Shown here: positions 15,726 to 23,951 of the stretch, in pieces
Layout of the letters: each line of letters begins with the position of its first letter
How positions within the stretch are numbered: the first letter of the stretch is position 1
DNA from: [Clostridium] scindens
GTDB lineage: Bacteria; Bacillota; Clostridia; Lachnospirales; Lachnospiraceae
Direction of reading: 5' to 3'
NCBI RefSeq assembly: GCF_019597925.1
Contig: NZ_CP080442.1
Span: forward strand, 289,001 to 353,000
Length of the DNA: 64,000 nt
Position numbers and translations under genes: made by a program
The notes under the pieces: generated by a model
Seen by the model: the letters and a program-made list of their open reading frames with translations, nothing else
Database searches by the model: none
Told to the model about the DNA's origin: nothing

Positions 15726-17804
15726 ATGTATAGGACTCTTTACTGTAATGATATCCGTGAGGAGCATGTCGGGCAGACGGTTCAGCTTGCGGGCTGGGTA
15801 GATGCGATTCGTGATCACGGAGGAGTAATCTTTGTTGACATTCGCGATTATACGGGCGTGACGCAGACGGTAATCCATAACGAAGAATTATTGAAAAATG
15901 TGAATCGGGAAACGGTGATCTCTTTAAAAGGGGTTGTTGAAAAGCGTGACCCGGACACGGTGAATGAGAAGATCGCAACAGGTATTGTCGAGTTGGTGGT
16001 AAGCGAGCTTGTGGTTTTAGGCAAATCAAAAAATATGCTGCCTTTTGATGTCAGCAGTTCCAGAAATATTAAGGATGAATTACGCCTTAAGTATCGCTAT
16101 CTTGATCTTCGGAATCCGAAGAATCATGACAATCTTGTGATGCGTTCCAAGATTATCCGTCATTTAAGGAACAAGATGGAGGATAAGGATTTCCTGGAGA
16201 TCCAGACGCCGATTCTTACCGCGTCATCTCCTGAAGGCGCTCGTGACTTCCTGGTTCCAAGCCGCAAGCATCCGGGCAAGTTTTATGCGCTTCCTCAGGC
16301 GCCGCAGCAGTTTAAGCAGCTTTTGATGGTTTCTGGATTTGATAAATATTTTCAGATCGCGCCTTGCTTCCGTGACGAGGATGCGAGAGCAGACCGTTCC
16401 CCGGGCGAGTTTTATCAGCTGGACTTTGAGATGGCGTTTGCTACGCAGGAAGAAGTCCTGAATATTTGCGAAGACGTGATTTATGATACATTTGTAACTT
16501 TTTCGGATAAGAAGGTTACAGAAAAGCCTTTCAGGCGTATCACTTATGCGGATGCCATGATGACATACGGCTCGGACAAGCCGGACTTAAGAAATCCGCT
16601 ATTAATCTGCGATTTAACCGCATTTTTCGCGGATGTGGCCTTCCCTGCATTTAGAGGAAAGCCGGTTCGTGGTATCGTGGCTGATTGTAGAGGCAAATCG
16701 AAGAAATTCTTCGAAGATTCACTGAAATACGCGATGTCAGATGAAGTGGCTCTTGGCGGATTGGGATATATTACTCTGAAAGAGGGAGTATTTGCGGGTC
16801 CTATCGCAAAATTCCTGAGTGATGAAAAGAAAGCGGAGATTACCTCCCTTACCAATATCAAAGAGGGAGAGACCTTGTTCTTCATCTGTGATGATAAGAA
16901 GAATGATACAGAGAAGAAGGCAGGCTTGATCCGTACCTGGCTGGCGAAAAAGGAAAACTTAGATCTTATTAGAGATGACGCGTTTGAATTCTGCTTTGTT
17001 GTGGATTTCCCGATGTACGAGATTGATGAGGAGACGGGAGAGACTATATTTACGCATAACCCATTCTCTATGCCGCAGGGCGGTATGGATGCTTTGCTTG
17101 GCAAAGATCCTACAGAAGTGCTGGCATACCAGTATGACCTGGTATGTAATGGGATCGAGCTGGCATCCGGCGCCGTTAGAAATCATGACATTGATATTAT
17201 GAAGAAGGCATTTGAAATCGCCGGATATGATGAGCAGGAACTGAAAGAGCGTTTCAATGCATTGTACACCGCATTCCAATACGGTGCGCCGCCGCATGCG
17301 GGCATGGCGCCGGGCGTTGACCGTATGGTAATGCTTCTTACGGATGAAGAGAAGATTCTGGACGTCATAGCATTCCCATTAAATGGAAATGCGCAGGATC
17401 TGCTGCTTGGCGCGCCGAGCGAAGTAACGAGCCAGCAGCTTGAGGATGTCCATCTATTAGGGAATTCCAACGCTTTGGCAAAACATGCTTTCGCAGGAAG
17501 CGGCGATGGAAAGTATGCGAAGGGAAAACGCTCTACATTTTCCAATGCGCAGCAGTTGAACCAGATATCCCTTACAGAGGAAGAAGACACGGAAGTACAA
17601 GGCATTTTTGACCGGATGAAGAAAAAAGAAGAGATTCTCTTGCAAGTCGATACGGAAAATGTCGAGGAAATGGTTCATGTAATGCCTATGAACAATGTAT
17701 TGCGTGAGGATGTCAGAGAACAATTGTTTACAAGAGAAAGTTTACTTGAAGGCGCGCCTATGCACAACGAAAATAGTTGGCAGGTTCCAAGACTTGTAAA
17801 GTGA
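15726..17804 (+). CDS. aspS: AspRS-GatC fusion: aspartate-tRNA ligase with C-terminal GatC domain
   Basis: A 692-residue protein about 100 residues longer than a normal AspRS. Residues 1 to about 595 are a bacterial AspRS: an OB anticodon-binding domain (GWVDAIRDHGGVIFVDIRD), class II motif 2 FRDEDARADRSPGEF and motif 3 MAPGVDRMVML. The His in RDHGG is the residue found in nondiscriminating AspRS, which also charges tRNA-Asn; discriminating enzymes have Leu there. From about 614 to the end the sequence is a GatC subunit: ISLTEEEDTEVQGIFDRM, VDTENVEEMVHVMPMNNVLRED, EGAP and a terminal WQVPRLVK. No separate gatC is present, and gatA and gatB follow at once. The fusion would tether Asp-tRNA-Asn production to the amidotransferase. 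AGGAGG lies 10 bases before the ATG. Confidence 0.9.
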   Translation: MYRTLYCNDIREEHVGQTVQLAGWVDAIRDHGGVIFVDIRDYTGVTQTVIHNEELLKNVNRETVISLKGVVEKRDPDTVNEKIATGIVELVVSELVVLGKSKNMLPFDVSSSRNIKDELRLKYRYLDLRNPKNHDNLVMRSKIIRHLRNKMEDKDFLEIQTPILTASSPEGARDFLVPSRKHPGKFYALPQAPQQFKQLLMVSGFDKYFQIAPCFRDEDARADRSPGEFYQLDFEMAFATQEEVLNICEDVIYDTFVTFSDKKVTEKPFRRITYADAMMTYGSDKPDLRNPLLICDLTAFFADVAFPAFRGKPVRGIVADCRGKSKKFFEDSLKYAMSDEVALGGLGYITLKEGVFAGPIAKFLSDEKKAEITSLTNIKEGETLFFICDDKKNDTEKKAGLIRTWLAKKENLDLIRDDAFEFCFVVDFPMYEIDEETGETIFTHNPFSMPQGGMDALLGKDPTEVLAYQYDLVCNGIELASGAVRNHDIDIMKKAFEIAGYDEQELKERFNALYTAFQYGAPPHAGMAPGVDRMVMLLTDEEKILDVIAFPLNGNAQDLLLGAPSEVTSQQLEDVHLLGNSNALAKHAFAGSGDGKYAKGKRSTFSNAQQLNQISLTEEEDTEVQGIFDRMKKKEEILLQVDTENVEEMVHVMPMNNVLREDVREQLFTRESLLEGAPMHNENSWQVPRLVK

Positions 17805-17814
17805 GGTGGATGAT

Positions 17815-18999
17815 ATGGAATATTATGCAGCAAAAATAAATGAAAACGGCACCATTGCCGTGGATGATAGCATTCTTGTGAAGGGTGCCGAGTCAACGTA
17901 TGGCTCGAAAATTCTGATGGGATTCAAGCCTTTATTCAGCGCTGAGGCAGTAGAGCGCCTGGAGAAGAACGGATACCTGGTATCCGGGAAATGCCATGTA
18001 GGCGAGTTCGGGCTGGATCTGGTGGGCGAATTTTCCCACTATGCGCAGGAGGATACGAAACTGGAAGGCGCGGCAGCAGCGCTGGTAGCAAAATCCGATG
18101 TGAAAGCAGCGCTTGGAGTGGATGTAAATGGCGCGCCGAGACGTGCGGCGGCTCTTGCGAATGTAGATTTCCTTAAGCCCACCTACGGTACGGTGTCACG
18201 TTATGGAATCATTTCAACAGCGGCATCTGGCGAGCAGGTAGGCGTATACGCGCCTGACATCCAAGGCGTAAAAGAAGTGATGGGTGTGATTGCAGGCCAC
18301 GATGATAAAGATGGAACAAGTCTGAGGACCCAGACCTATGAATATCATACAGACGAGGATATCGCTGGCAAACGTGTCTGCATCGTCAAAGAATTATTAG
18401 AAATCGCAGATGCGGACACGCAGGAAAACGTGAGAGCGTTTGCCAAAAAACTCACGGACAGGGGCGTGACCGTGGAAGAGATTTCTTGCGACTTTTTTGA
18501 GATGGCGAATACGGCATGGCAGATTCTCATGTCCGCGGAAACCTGTAATAATATATCCAGGTTTGATGGCGTAAAATATGGACGTCGTGCAGAGAACTAT
18601 AAAAATATTGATGAACTGTATGTAAATTCCAGAACGGAAGGGTTTAACTTCCTTACGAAGGCAGTCATTTTATATGGCTCTGACGTTCTTTCCAAGAACC
18701 GGTATAAGGATTGTTATGATAAGTCGTTAAGAATCCGCCGTGTCGTGGCAGAAAAGTTTGCGGCGCTCATGAAAGAGTACGATGCGGTTCTTACGCCTGC
18801 CTGCAGCAAAACAAGTTACGAGCGTTATGATATTTATGCGGCCTTTGAAAAGGTTTATGAAGAAAGCATATTTACCTCCGTGGCAAATCTGATCGGGATT
18901 CCTGCCCTGGTTAGCCGCAAAGTTCAGTTAATGGGCGGACATTTTAGCGAAAGCATTCTTTTAAGTATGGCTGGAGCCGTTGAAAAGGAAGGTGAATAA
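17815..18999 (+). CDS. gatA: GatA-like amidase-family protein lacking all catalytic residues
   Basis: A 394-residue homologue of the GatA subunit (normally about 485), lacking the first 60 or so residues. The body is clearly GatA: SKILMGF, LKPTYGTVSRYG (120-131), IAGHDDKDGTS, SRFDGVKYG and NSRTEGF. The Ser-cisSer-Lys triad is gone. The VKDN lysine is Asp17 (VDDS), the GGSSGGS loop is shortened to LEGAAAAL (83-90), and SDTGGSIRQP is VDVNGAPRRA (102-111). The frame is open and the conserved core is well kept, so this is not a random pseudogene. It probably keeps the structural role of GatA with GatB but cannot hydrolyse glutamine. The ATG at 17815 has GAGGTGG 5 bases upstream. It lies 10 bases after the aspS-gatC fusion. 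Confidence 0.85.
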   Translation: MEYYAAKINENGTIAVDDSILVKGAESTYGSKILMGFKPLFSAEAVERLEKNGYLVSGKCHVGEFGLDLVGEFSHYAQEDTKLEGAAAALVAKSDVKAALGVDVNGAPRRAAALANVDFLKPTYGTVSRYGIISTAASGEQVGVYAPDIQGVKEVMGVIAGHDDKDGTSLRTQTYEYHTDEDIAGKRVCIVKELLEIADADTQENVRAFAKKLTDRGVTVEEISCDFFEMANTAWQILMSAETCNNISRFDGVKYGRRAENYKNIDELYVNSRTEGFNFLTKAVILYGSDVLSKNRYKDCYDKSLRIRRVVAEKFAALMKEYDAVLTPACSKTSYERYDIYAAFEKVYEESIFTSVANLIGIPALVSRKVQLMGGHFSESILLSMAGAVEKEGE

Positions 19000-19001
19000 G
19001 T

Positions 19002-20420
19002 ATGAATTATGAAGTTGTAATCGGGCTTGAAACGCACGTTGAATTAAAAACCGAATCTAAGATATTCTGCTCCTGCGGGGGCCATGCCGCGGCGAAGACT
19101 CCGAATGACTGCGTATGTCCGGCCTGTTCCGGCATGCCGGGCATGCTTCCGGTAATGAATAAGCGAGTGGTAGAGCTTGCGGTTCTTGCCGGCTTGATGT
19201 TAAATTGCGAGATCAGCAGATATACGACATTTGACAAGAAAAACTATTATTATCCGGATCTGCCCTGCGCATACCAGGTCACCCAGATCAACCATCCGAT
19301 CTGTACCAATGGCTGCGTACAGGTAAAGACGTCCGCAGGCGTCCGCGACATTCACATCAAGCAGATCCATATGGAAGAGGATGCGGGAAAGCTGGTTCAT
19401 AGCGGCAGCTACTCTTATGTGGACTTTAACCGTACCAGCGTACCGCTTATTGAGATCGTAACCCAGCCTGACTTTAGAAGTGCGGAGGAAGTTATCACAT
19501 ACCTTACAAATTTAAAATCCATGTTCCGCTTTAGCGGCATCTCTGAATGCGAGGAAGGCGCGATGCGCTGCGATGTTAATATTTCGGTTCGCGAGGAAGG
19601 AAGCCAGGAGTTTGGCGTCCGGACAGAAATCAAAAATATGAGTTCTTTTGAAGCGATCGAAAAAGCCATCAATTATGAGGCGCAAAGACATATGGACGCG
19701 ATCGAGTATGAATTAGAAGAACTGGTTCAGGAAACAAGACGCTATGATGACGCGAGCGGCAAGACCTTTGCTATGCGTAACAAGGAAACAGAAGCAGATT
19801 ATCGTTATTTCCCGGATGCCAACCTGATGCCAATCATTATTGATGATGAGTGGATTGAGGAGATTAAGAAGAACAGGCCGGTGGAGATTAACGATAAGGT
19901 GGTGGAATATAGCGAAGCCGGCATATCGGAAAAAGAAATAGACATGATCATAGCCAATCAAAATATTTCCCAGCTTCTGGATGGGGTTGTCGCGCTTGGA
20001 TGTAACGCCAAAGATGCGGCGTCCTGGATTCTCACAGAGAGCGTAGGCCTCTTGCGCAAAGAGGGCAAGACCATAGATGAACTATCCATTTCGCCGGAAA
20101 AACTAGCGGCAATCATCAAAATGGTAGATGCGGGCGAGATCAACCGCGTATCCGGCAAAAAAATCCTGGTGGCTGTACTTAAAGAAGACGTAGATCCTGT
20201 CGCGTACTGTAAGGAGAATGGCTTTGACAAAAAAATTGATATGGCTGTGGTTGATAAGGTCATTGATGAGGCGATCCAAAATAATGCGCAGGCAGTCGCG
20301 GACTATAAGAATGGCAAGGCGAAGGCGATCCAGTCTGTATTTGGCGCTTGCATGCGCGAATTAAAAGGCATCGTCGAGCCTGCAGTCATCAAAGAAATGT
20401 TAGAAAACAAATTAAAATAA
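19002..20420 (+). CDS. gatB: Asp-tRNA(Asn)/Glu-tRNA(Gln) amidotransferase subunit B
   Basis: A 472-residue GatB, the kinase/amidotransferase subunit that activates the acyl group of the mischarged tRNA and transfers ammonia to it. The start YEVVIGLETHVELKT, the zinc cysteines (FCSCGG and CVCPACSGMPG), KNYYYPDLP, IHMEEDAGKLVH, DFNRTSVPLIEIV and DYRYFPDANLMP are all present, and the YqeY-like tail domain covers about 330-472. Nothing suggests loss of function. It starts 2 bases after the GatA-like gene, with AAGGAAGGTGA as ribosome site. With an inactive GatA, its ammonia must come from solution or another enzyme. Confidence 0.93.
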   Translation: MNYEVVIGLETHVELKTESKIFCSCGGHAAAKTPNDCVCPACSGMPGMLPVMNKRVVELAVLAGLMLNCEISRYTTFDKKNYYYPDLPCAYQVTQINHPICTNGCVQVKTSAGVRDIHIKQIHMEEDAGKLVHSGSYSYVDFNRTSVPLIEIVTQPDFRSAEEVITYLTNLKSMFRFSGISECEEGAMRCDVNISVREEGSQEFGVRTEIKNMSSFEAIEKAINYEAQRHMDAIEYELEELVQETRRYDDASGKTFAMRNKETEADYRYFPDANLMPIIIDDEWIEEIKKNRPVEINDKVVEYSEAGISEKEIDMIIANQNISQLLDGVVALGCNAKDAASWILTESVGLLRKEGKTIDELSISPEKLAAIIKMVDAGEINRVSGKKILVAVLKEDVDPVAYCKENGFDKKIDMAVVDKVIDEAIQNNAQAVADYKNGKAKAIQSVFGACMRELKGIVEPAVIKEMLENKLK

Positions 20421-20461
20421 AAGGTTTTTTCGACAAACAGTGGTTGTTGGTTCAGAGTACG

Positions 20462-20501
20462 AAAAGTGGTGTTGGAGCAAGAACTCCGACGCCACTTTTT
20501 T
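20462..20501 (+). terminator. Terminator of the aspS-gat operon
   Basis: GTGGTGTTGGAG pairs with CTCCGACGCCAC (two G-U pairs) around a six-base loop, flanked by an A-run and followed by six T. Confidence 0.88.
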
Positions 20502-20567
20502 AAGTTATATCTGAGAAGAGTAACGCAAAGACCGGAAGATAACGAACAAAATCATCAGATTCCCGCA

Positions 20568-20596
20568 TTGTGAAACTGTCGCTTCAACTATAAAAT
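20568..20596 (+). promoter_or_regulatory. Promoter of the gntR-led catabolic operon
   Basis: TTGTGA (20568-20573), 17 bases, TAAAAT (20591-20596). Transcription would start near 20603, at the edge of the palindromic operator. Confidence 0.6.
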
Positions 20597-20605
20597 AAAG
20601 AAAAC

Positions 20606-20623
20606 ATGACATCATGACGTCAT
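20606..20623. promoter_or_regulatory. Likely GntR/HutC operator
   Basis: ATGACATCATGACGTCAT contains the perfect palindrome ATGACGTCAT and a second ATGAC half-site. It covers the transcription start just upstream of the gntR gene, the usual place for autorepression by a HutC-type regulator. Confidence 0.5.
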
Positions 20624-20660
20624 AAAGACGCGCCAAGTACATGATACAGAGGGGGATTAT

Positions 20661-21389
20661 ATGGGAAGAGGCAGGCCATATTATCAGCAGATGCGGGATG
20701 ATATTAAGAAGAAGATACAGTGCGGAGATTATAAACGGGGGCAATATCTGCCCTGCGAAAAGAAACTGGAAGAAGAATATGGAGTCAGCAGAACGACGGT
20801 GAGAAGCGCAATCAGCGAGCTGGTGCAGGATGGCTATCTCTATATTGTCCGGGGCAAAGGAACAAAGGTTGCATATTCAAGACTGACCGATAATAATCCA
20901 AATCTGCTGAGTTTTACAGAGATCGTAAAGAGTCATGGATATGAGCCCCAGATACTTCAGCGGTCTTTTGAGATTATAAGGGCAGATGAGAAGCTTGCGA
21001 AAAAACTCGGAATCGGGGCCGGAGAGGAGGCAGTACACATTTATCGCGTGCGGGGCACGGATGATGAGCCAGTGTCGATCAATGATTCTTATCTGCCGGG
21101 GAAGATCCTGGGAGAGCAAGGTGCAGAGTTTTTGCTTGACGGAGAGTCCATGTATGAGAATCTGAAGAGACATTATCATATAGCAGTGACAGAAGTAAAG
21201 GAAGAAATCTGGGCAGTCTCGGCAGGCAAATATGAAGCAGAGACACTGGATGTAGAAGAGAATGCGCCTCTTCTGGCATTTGAGAGGGAATCCTACAGCC
21301 AGGAGGGAACCCTGGTAGAATACAGCAAAGTGATATACCGATCCGACCGCTACAGACATGCGGTCGTGATGCGAAGAAGAGAGGAATGA
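20661..21389 (+). CDS. GntR-family (HutC-type) transcriptional regulator
   Basis: A 242-residue regulator with an N-terminal winged helix-turn-helix (about 8-72; YGVSRTTVRSAISELVQDGYLYIVRGKGTKVA region) and a C-terminal UTRA ligand-binding domain (about 95-235), which senses phosphosugars or similar effectors in related proteins. It heads the catabolic operon behind a promoter with a palindromic site, so it is probably a local repressor relieved by a pathway intermediate. The start has GAGGGGGAT upstream. The ligand is unknown. Confidence 0.88.
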   Translation: MGRGRPYYQQMRDDIKKKIQCGDYKRGQYLPCEKKLEEEYGVSRTTVRSAISELVQDGYLYIVRGKGTKVAYSRLTDNNPNLLSFTEIVKSHGYEPQILQRSFEIIRADEKLAKKLGIGAGEEAVHIYRVRGTDDEPVSINDSYLPGKILGEQGAEFLLDGESMYENLKRHYHIAVTEVKEEIWAVSAGKYEAETLDVEENAPLLAFERESYSQEGTLVEYSKVIYRSDRYRHAVVMRRREE

Positions 21390-21390
21390 G

Positions 21391-22392
21391 GTGGGAATTG
21401 TGGACAGAGCGAAAAAGGTGGTCGTGATTGGGGATGTATTTGCGGACATGATCTCTAAAGTACAGGGATTTCCAGAAACGGGAGGCAGAACATTCGGAAC
21501 CTCATTTATGAGGAACAGCGGAGGGACGGGCGGCAATATTGCGGCAGGACTTGCGGTTCTCGGAATGGATACTTCCATTGTATGCGGTCTGGGAGATGAT
21601 GAAACCGGAGAATTTTTGCTGGAAGAATTAAAGCAGTCCGGAGTAAATACAGAGCATGTGAAGGTTACTGCCGGCTTGAAGTCCGGGGCAGTGCCGATAA
21701 TGGTGGATGAGGACGGAGAGCGGGTAATCTATGTACTGGTCAAAGGGTCTGCGTTTGAAGCCATAGAGCCGGAAGATCTTTTGTTTTTAGAAGAGATGAA
21801 TCCCGATGCGCTTTGTTTTACCGGAGTGATCATAGGCGCGCATCCGGTGGAGGAGTCGGCCATTCTGGCGGCAAGAAGATGGAAGGGCAGGGCAAAGCTG
21901 TATTTTGATCCGAATCTCTGCTATCCGGCAGACCAGGTTCCGGAAGAGATCAAAAAAGCGACAAGAGAACTGGCAGATCTGTGCGACGTGGTGCTTACCG
22001 GGGAGACAGAGATGCGTGCGCTTGGCCTTTCTCCCAAGAAAGGGCAGTGCTATATTGTGAAATGCGGAGGAAAAGGATCAAAATGGATGGATGAAAAGGA
22101 GGTGGAGAGGTATCAGATTCCGGCGACAAAACACCGTCCGACGGATACGACCGGTGCCGGAGATACATTCATGGCAGCATTTGTCGCAGCAGAGGCCGAA
22201 GGGGCTTCGGTGGAGAAGGCAATGCGTTTTGCGTCTGTGGCTGCCGGAATTGCGGTCACAAAGACAGGGGCGAGAAACATGCCAAGGAAAGGGCAGATTC
22301 TGGAAGCCCTAGAAGAGTACGAAAAAGAACTGGAAGAAAAAAATGAGAAAAAGACAGGACGACAGGAGGAAGAAAATGGGAGATTGGAATGA
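21391..22392 (+). CDS. PfkB-family carbohydrate/nucleoside kinase
   Basis: A 333-residue ribokinase-fold kinase. NSGGTGGNIAAGLAVLG is the N-terminal PfkB signature, and DTTGAGDTFMAAF is the C-terminal signature with the catalytic Asp. The charged tail (about 310-333) is not part of the fold. It follows gntR by one base, with a GTG start and GAGAGG upstream; a second GTG at 21400 with GAGGTGG is equally possible. Together with a nucleoside hydrolase and an ABC importer further on, it probably phosphorylates the sugar released in this pathway. The substrate cannot be named from sequence. Confidence 0.85.
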   Translation: MGIVDRAKKVVVIGDVFADMISKVQGFPETGGRTFGTSFMRNSGGTGGNIAAGLAVLGMDTSIVCGLGDDETGEFLLEELKQSGVNTEHVKVTAGLKSGAVPIMVDEDGERVIYVLVKGSAFEAIEPEDLLFLEEMNPDALCFTGVIIGAHPVEESAILAARRWKGRAKLYFDPNLCYPADQVPEEIKKATRELADLCDVVLTGETEMRALGLSPKKGQCYIVKCGGKGSKWMDEKEVERYQIPATKHRPTDTTGAGDTFMAAFVAAEAEGASVEKAMRFASVAAGIAVTKTGARNMPRKGQILEALEEYEKELEEKNEKKTGRQEEENGRLE

Positions 22393-23491
22393 GTATTATT
22401 TTCCACAGGAAGTATTGGAACAGGCAGACGCAGTCAGAAACAGCATGGCTGAACTGGAAGGCGAGATAGAAAAACTGGCCGAAAAATACAGGGACGTACA
22501 GAAAGTATATATTGTCGGTTCCGGCGACTGTTACTTTATCAGTCTGGCTGCGGCAGAGGCGTTTCGGAAACTGGCGGGAACAGAGGCATACGGTTATGAG
22601 GCTTATGACTTTTTTTTGGAGAAGCCAAAGGCTGACGGACAGACGCTGGTGATCCTATTCAGTTCCTCTGGAAAATCCTTATATGTCCTGAAGTCTCTGG
22701 AATACGTATTGGAAAATGGGGGTATTGCTATTGGCGTGACCAATCATCAGGACAGTCCTCTGGGAAGAGACAGCAGCGAAGTGCTGCTCACAACTTCCAT
22801 AGGAGTATCCAGAACATTTCCGACAAAGACGACAACAAGCGCCCTTGCGCTGATGTATCAGCTGGCTGCTGTGCTTGCGGATAAAAGAGGGACCGTTGAT
22901 GGAAAGACGGCTGCACATTTAAAAAAAGAACTGATGATTCAGGTGCCGGAGATGATAGAACGGATATATAAGGAAGAAAGAGAACTCCTTCGCCAGGGCG
23001 CCCAGGCTTTTCTGGAAGCGCGGTGCTATACCTATGTAGGAAGCGGCCCTTCAAGAAGTGCGGCGATGGTGGGGGCGGCCAAGATCGTAGAGACCTCCCG
23101 GGGACATGTGACATTCTGTAACGCAGAGGAATACATGCATCTGCATGGATTTTCAGTAAAAAGTTCCGATGCGGTGATCATCATTGCAAATAACCGCTCC
23201 AACCACAGGGAAATACAGGTGGCAGAATATGCGAAGGATCAGAGGGCAAGAGTGTTGGCTGTGGGAGATGTCCCCTGCGGCAAGGCTTCAGAGAATTTTA
23301 TCAGTGTGGCACCATATTTAAAGGAACTTACAGAATGGGGCAGCAGCATCTGCGCAATGGTCGTTGTTCAGCTTTTTGCCTGCGAACTGTCCCGGCTATC
23401 CTATAAAGACCCGGATGCGCCTCACGATGTCAACCTGAAAAAGGTGATTGACCTTTTATATACAGGCCCGGTTGCAGGATGGAATGTATAA
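22376..23491 (+). CDS. SIS-domain protein (phosphosugar isomerase/deaminase type)
   Basis: A 371-residue protein with two SIS domains. The first (about 45-170) has VYIVGSGDCYF and LFSSSGKS; the second (about 215-340) has YVGSGPSRSAA and ANNRSNHRE. The layout is that of the GlmS isomerase half, AgaS and FrlB, which act on aminosugar phosphates or fructosamine phosphates. ATG 22376 is preceded by AGGAGG and overlaps the kinase gene by 17 bases, indicating tight coupling. It probably acts after the PfkB kinase on a phosphorylated sugar or amine-sugar adduct. Confidence 0.82.
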   Translation: MGDWNEYYFPQEVLEQADAVRNSMAELEGEIEKLAEKYRDVQKVYIVGSGDCYFISLAAAEAFRKLAGTEAYGYEAYDFFLEKPKADGQTLVILFSSSGKSLYVLKSLEYVLENGGIAIGVTNHQDSPLGRDSSEVLLTTSIGVSRTFPTKTTTSALALMYQLAAVLADKRGTVDGKTAAHLKKELMIQVPEMIERIYKEERELLRQGAQAFLEARCYTYVGSGPSRSAAMVGAAKIVETSRGHVTFCNAEEYMHLHGFSVKSSDAVIIIANNRSNHREIQVAEYAKDQRARVLAVGDVPCGKASENFISVAPYLKELTEWGSSICAMVVVQLFACELSRLSYKDPDAPHDVNLKKVIDLLYTGPVAGWNV

Positions 23492-23507
23492 AGGATAGGG
23501 AGAAAAT

Positions 23508-23918
23508 ATGGAAGTATTAAAGATTCAATCAGATCAGCACGGAGTGCTGGACCTTACCAGCATGGTAAAAGATATTGTAGAAAAGAGCAGCGTGTCGGAA
23601 GGACTCTGCTGCGTATTCGTACCTCACACGACAGCCGGTCTTGTGATCTACTCGGGGATTGATCCGAAGGGGCTTCTGGATTTAAACGATACGGTGAAGA
23701 CGATGGTACCAGTCAGGACGGATTTTCATCACCAGTGCGATCCGCCGTCAGATGCCGCGGGACATATCAAGTCCGCATTGTTTGGCAATTCGATCACGTT
23801 TATTGTCCATGAGAATGAATTGGTGCTCGGCGGCTCTCAGTACCTGTATTTTTATGAGTTTGACGGGCCGAGGGAACGGCAGGTATTGGTGCAGGTAACC
23901 GGCACGGCAGAAGAATAA
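23508..23918 (+). CDS. yjbQ: YjbQ (UPF0047) family protein
   Basis: A 136-residue single-domain protein of the UPF0047/YjbQ family, annotated as secondary thiamine-phosphate synthase. The family marks HTTAGLVI, HHQCDPPSDAAGH and FGNSITFIV are present, and the His and Cys residues could bind metal. Its true role is not well established. Here it sits inside a sugar-catabolic operon 16 bases after the SIS gene, so a function in this pathway is more likely than thiamine synthesis. AGGGAGAAA precedes the ATG. Confidence 0.85.
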   Translation: MEVLKIQSDQHGVLDLTSMVKDIVEKSSVSEGLCCVFVPHTTAGLVIYSGIDPKGLLDLNDTVKTMVPVRTDFHHQCDPPSDAAGHIKSALFGNSITFIVHENELVLGGSQYLYFYEFDGPRERQVLVQVTGTAEE

Positions 23919-23951
23919 CTGGGAAAGTACGCAGAAGAAATGGAGAGGGTT

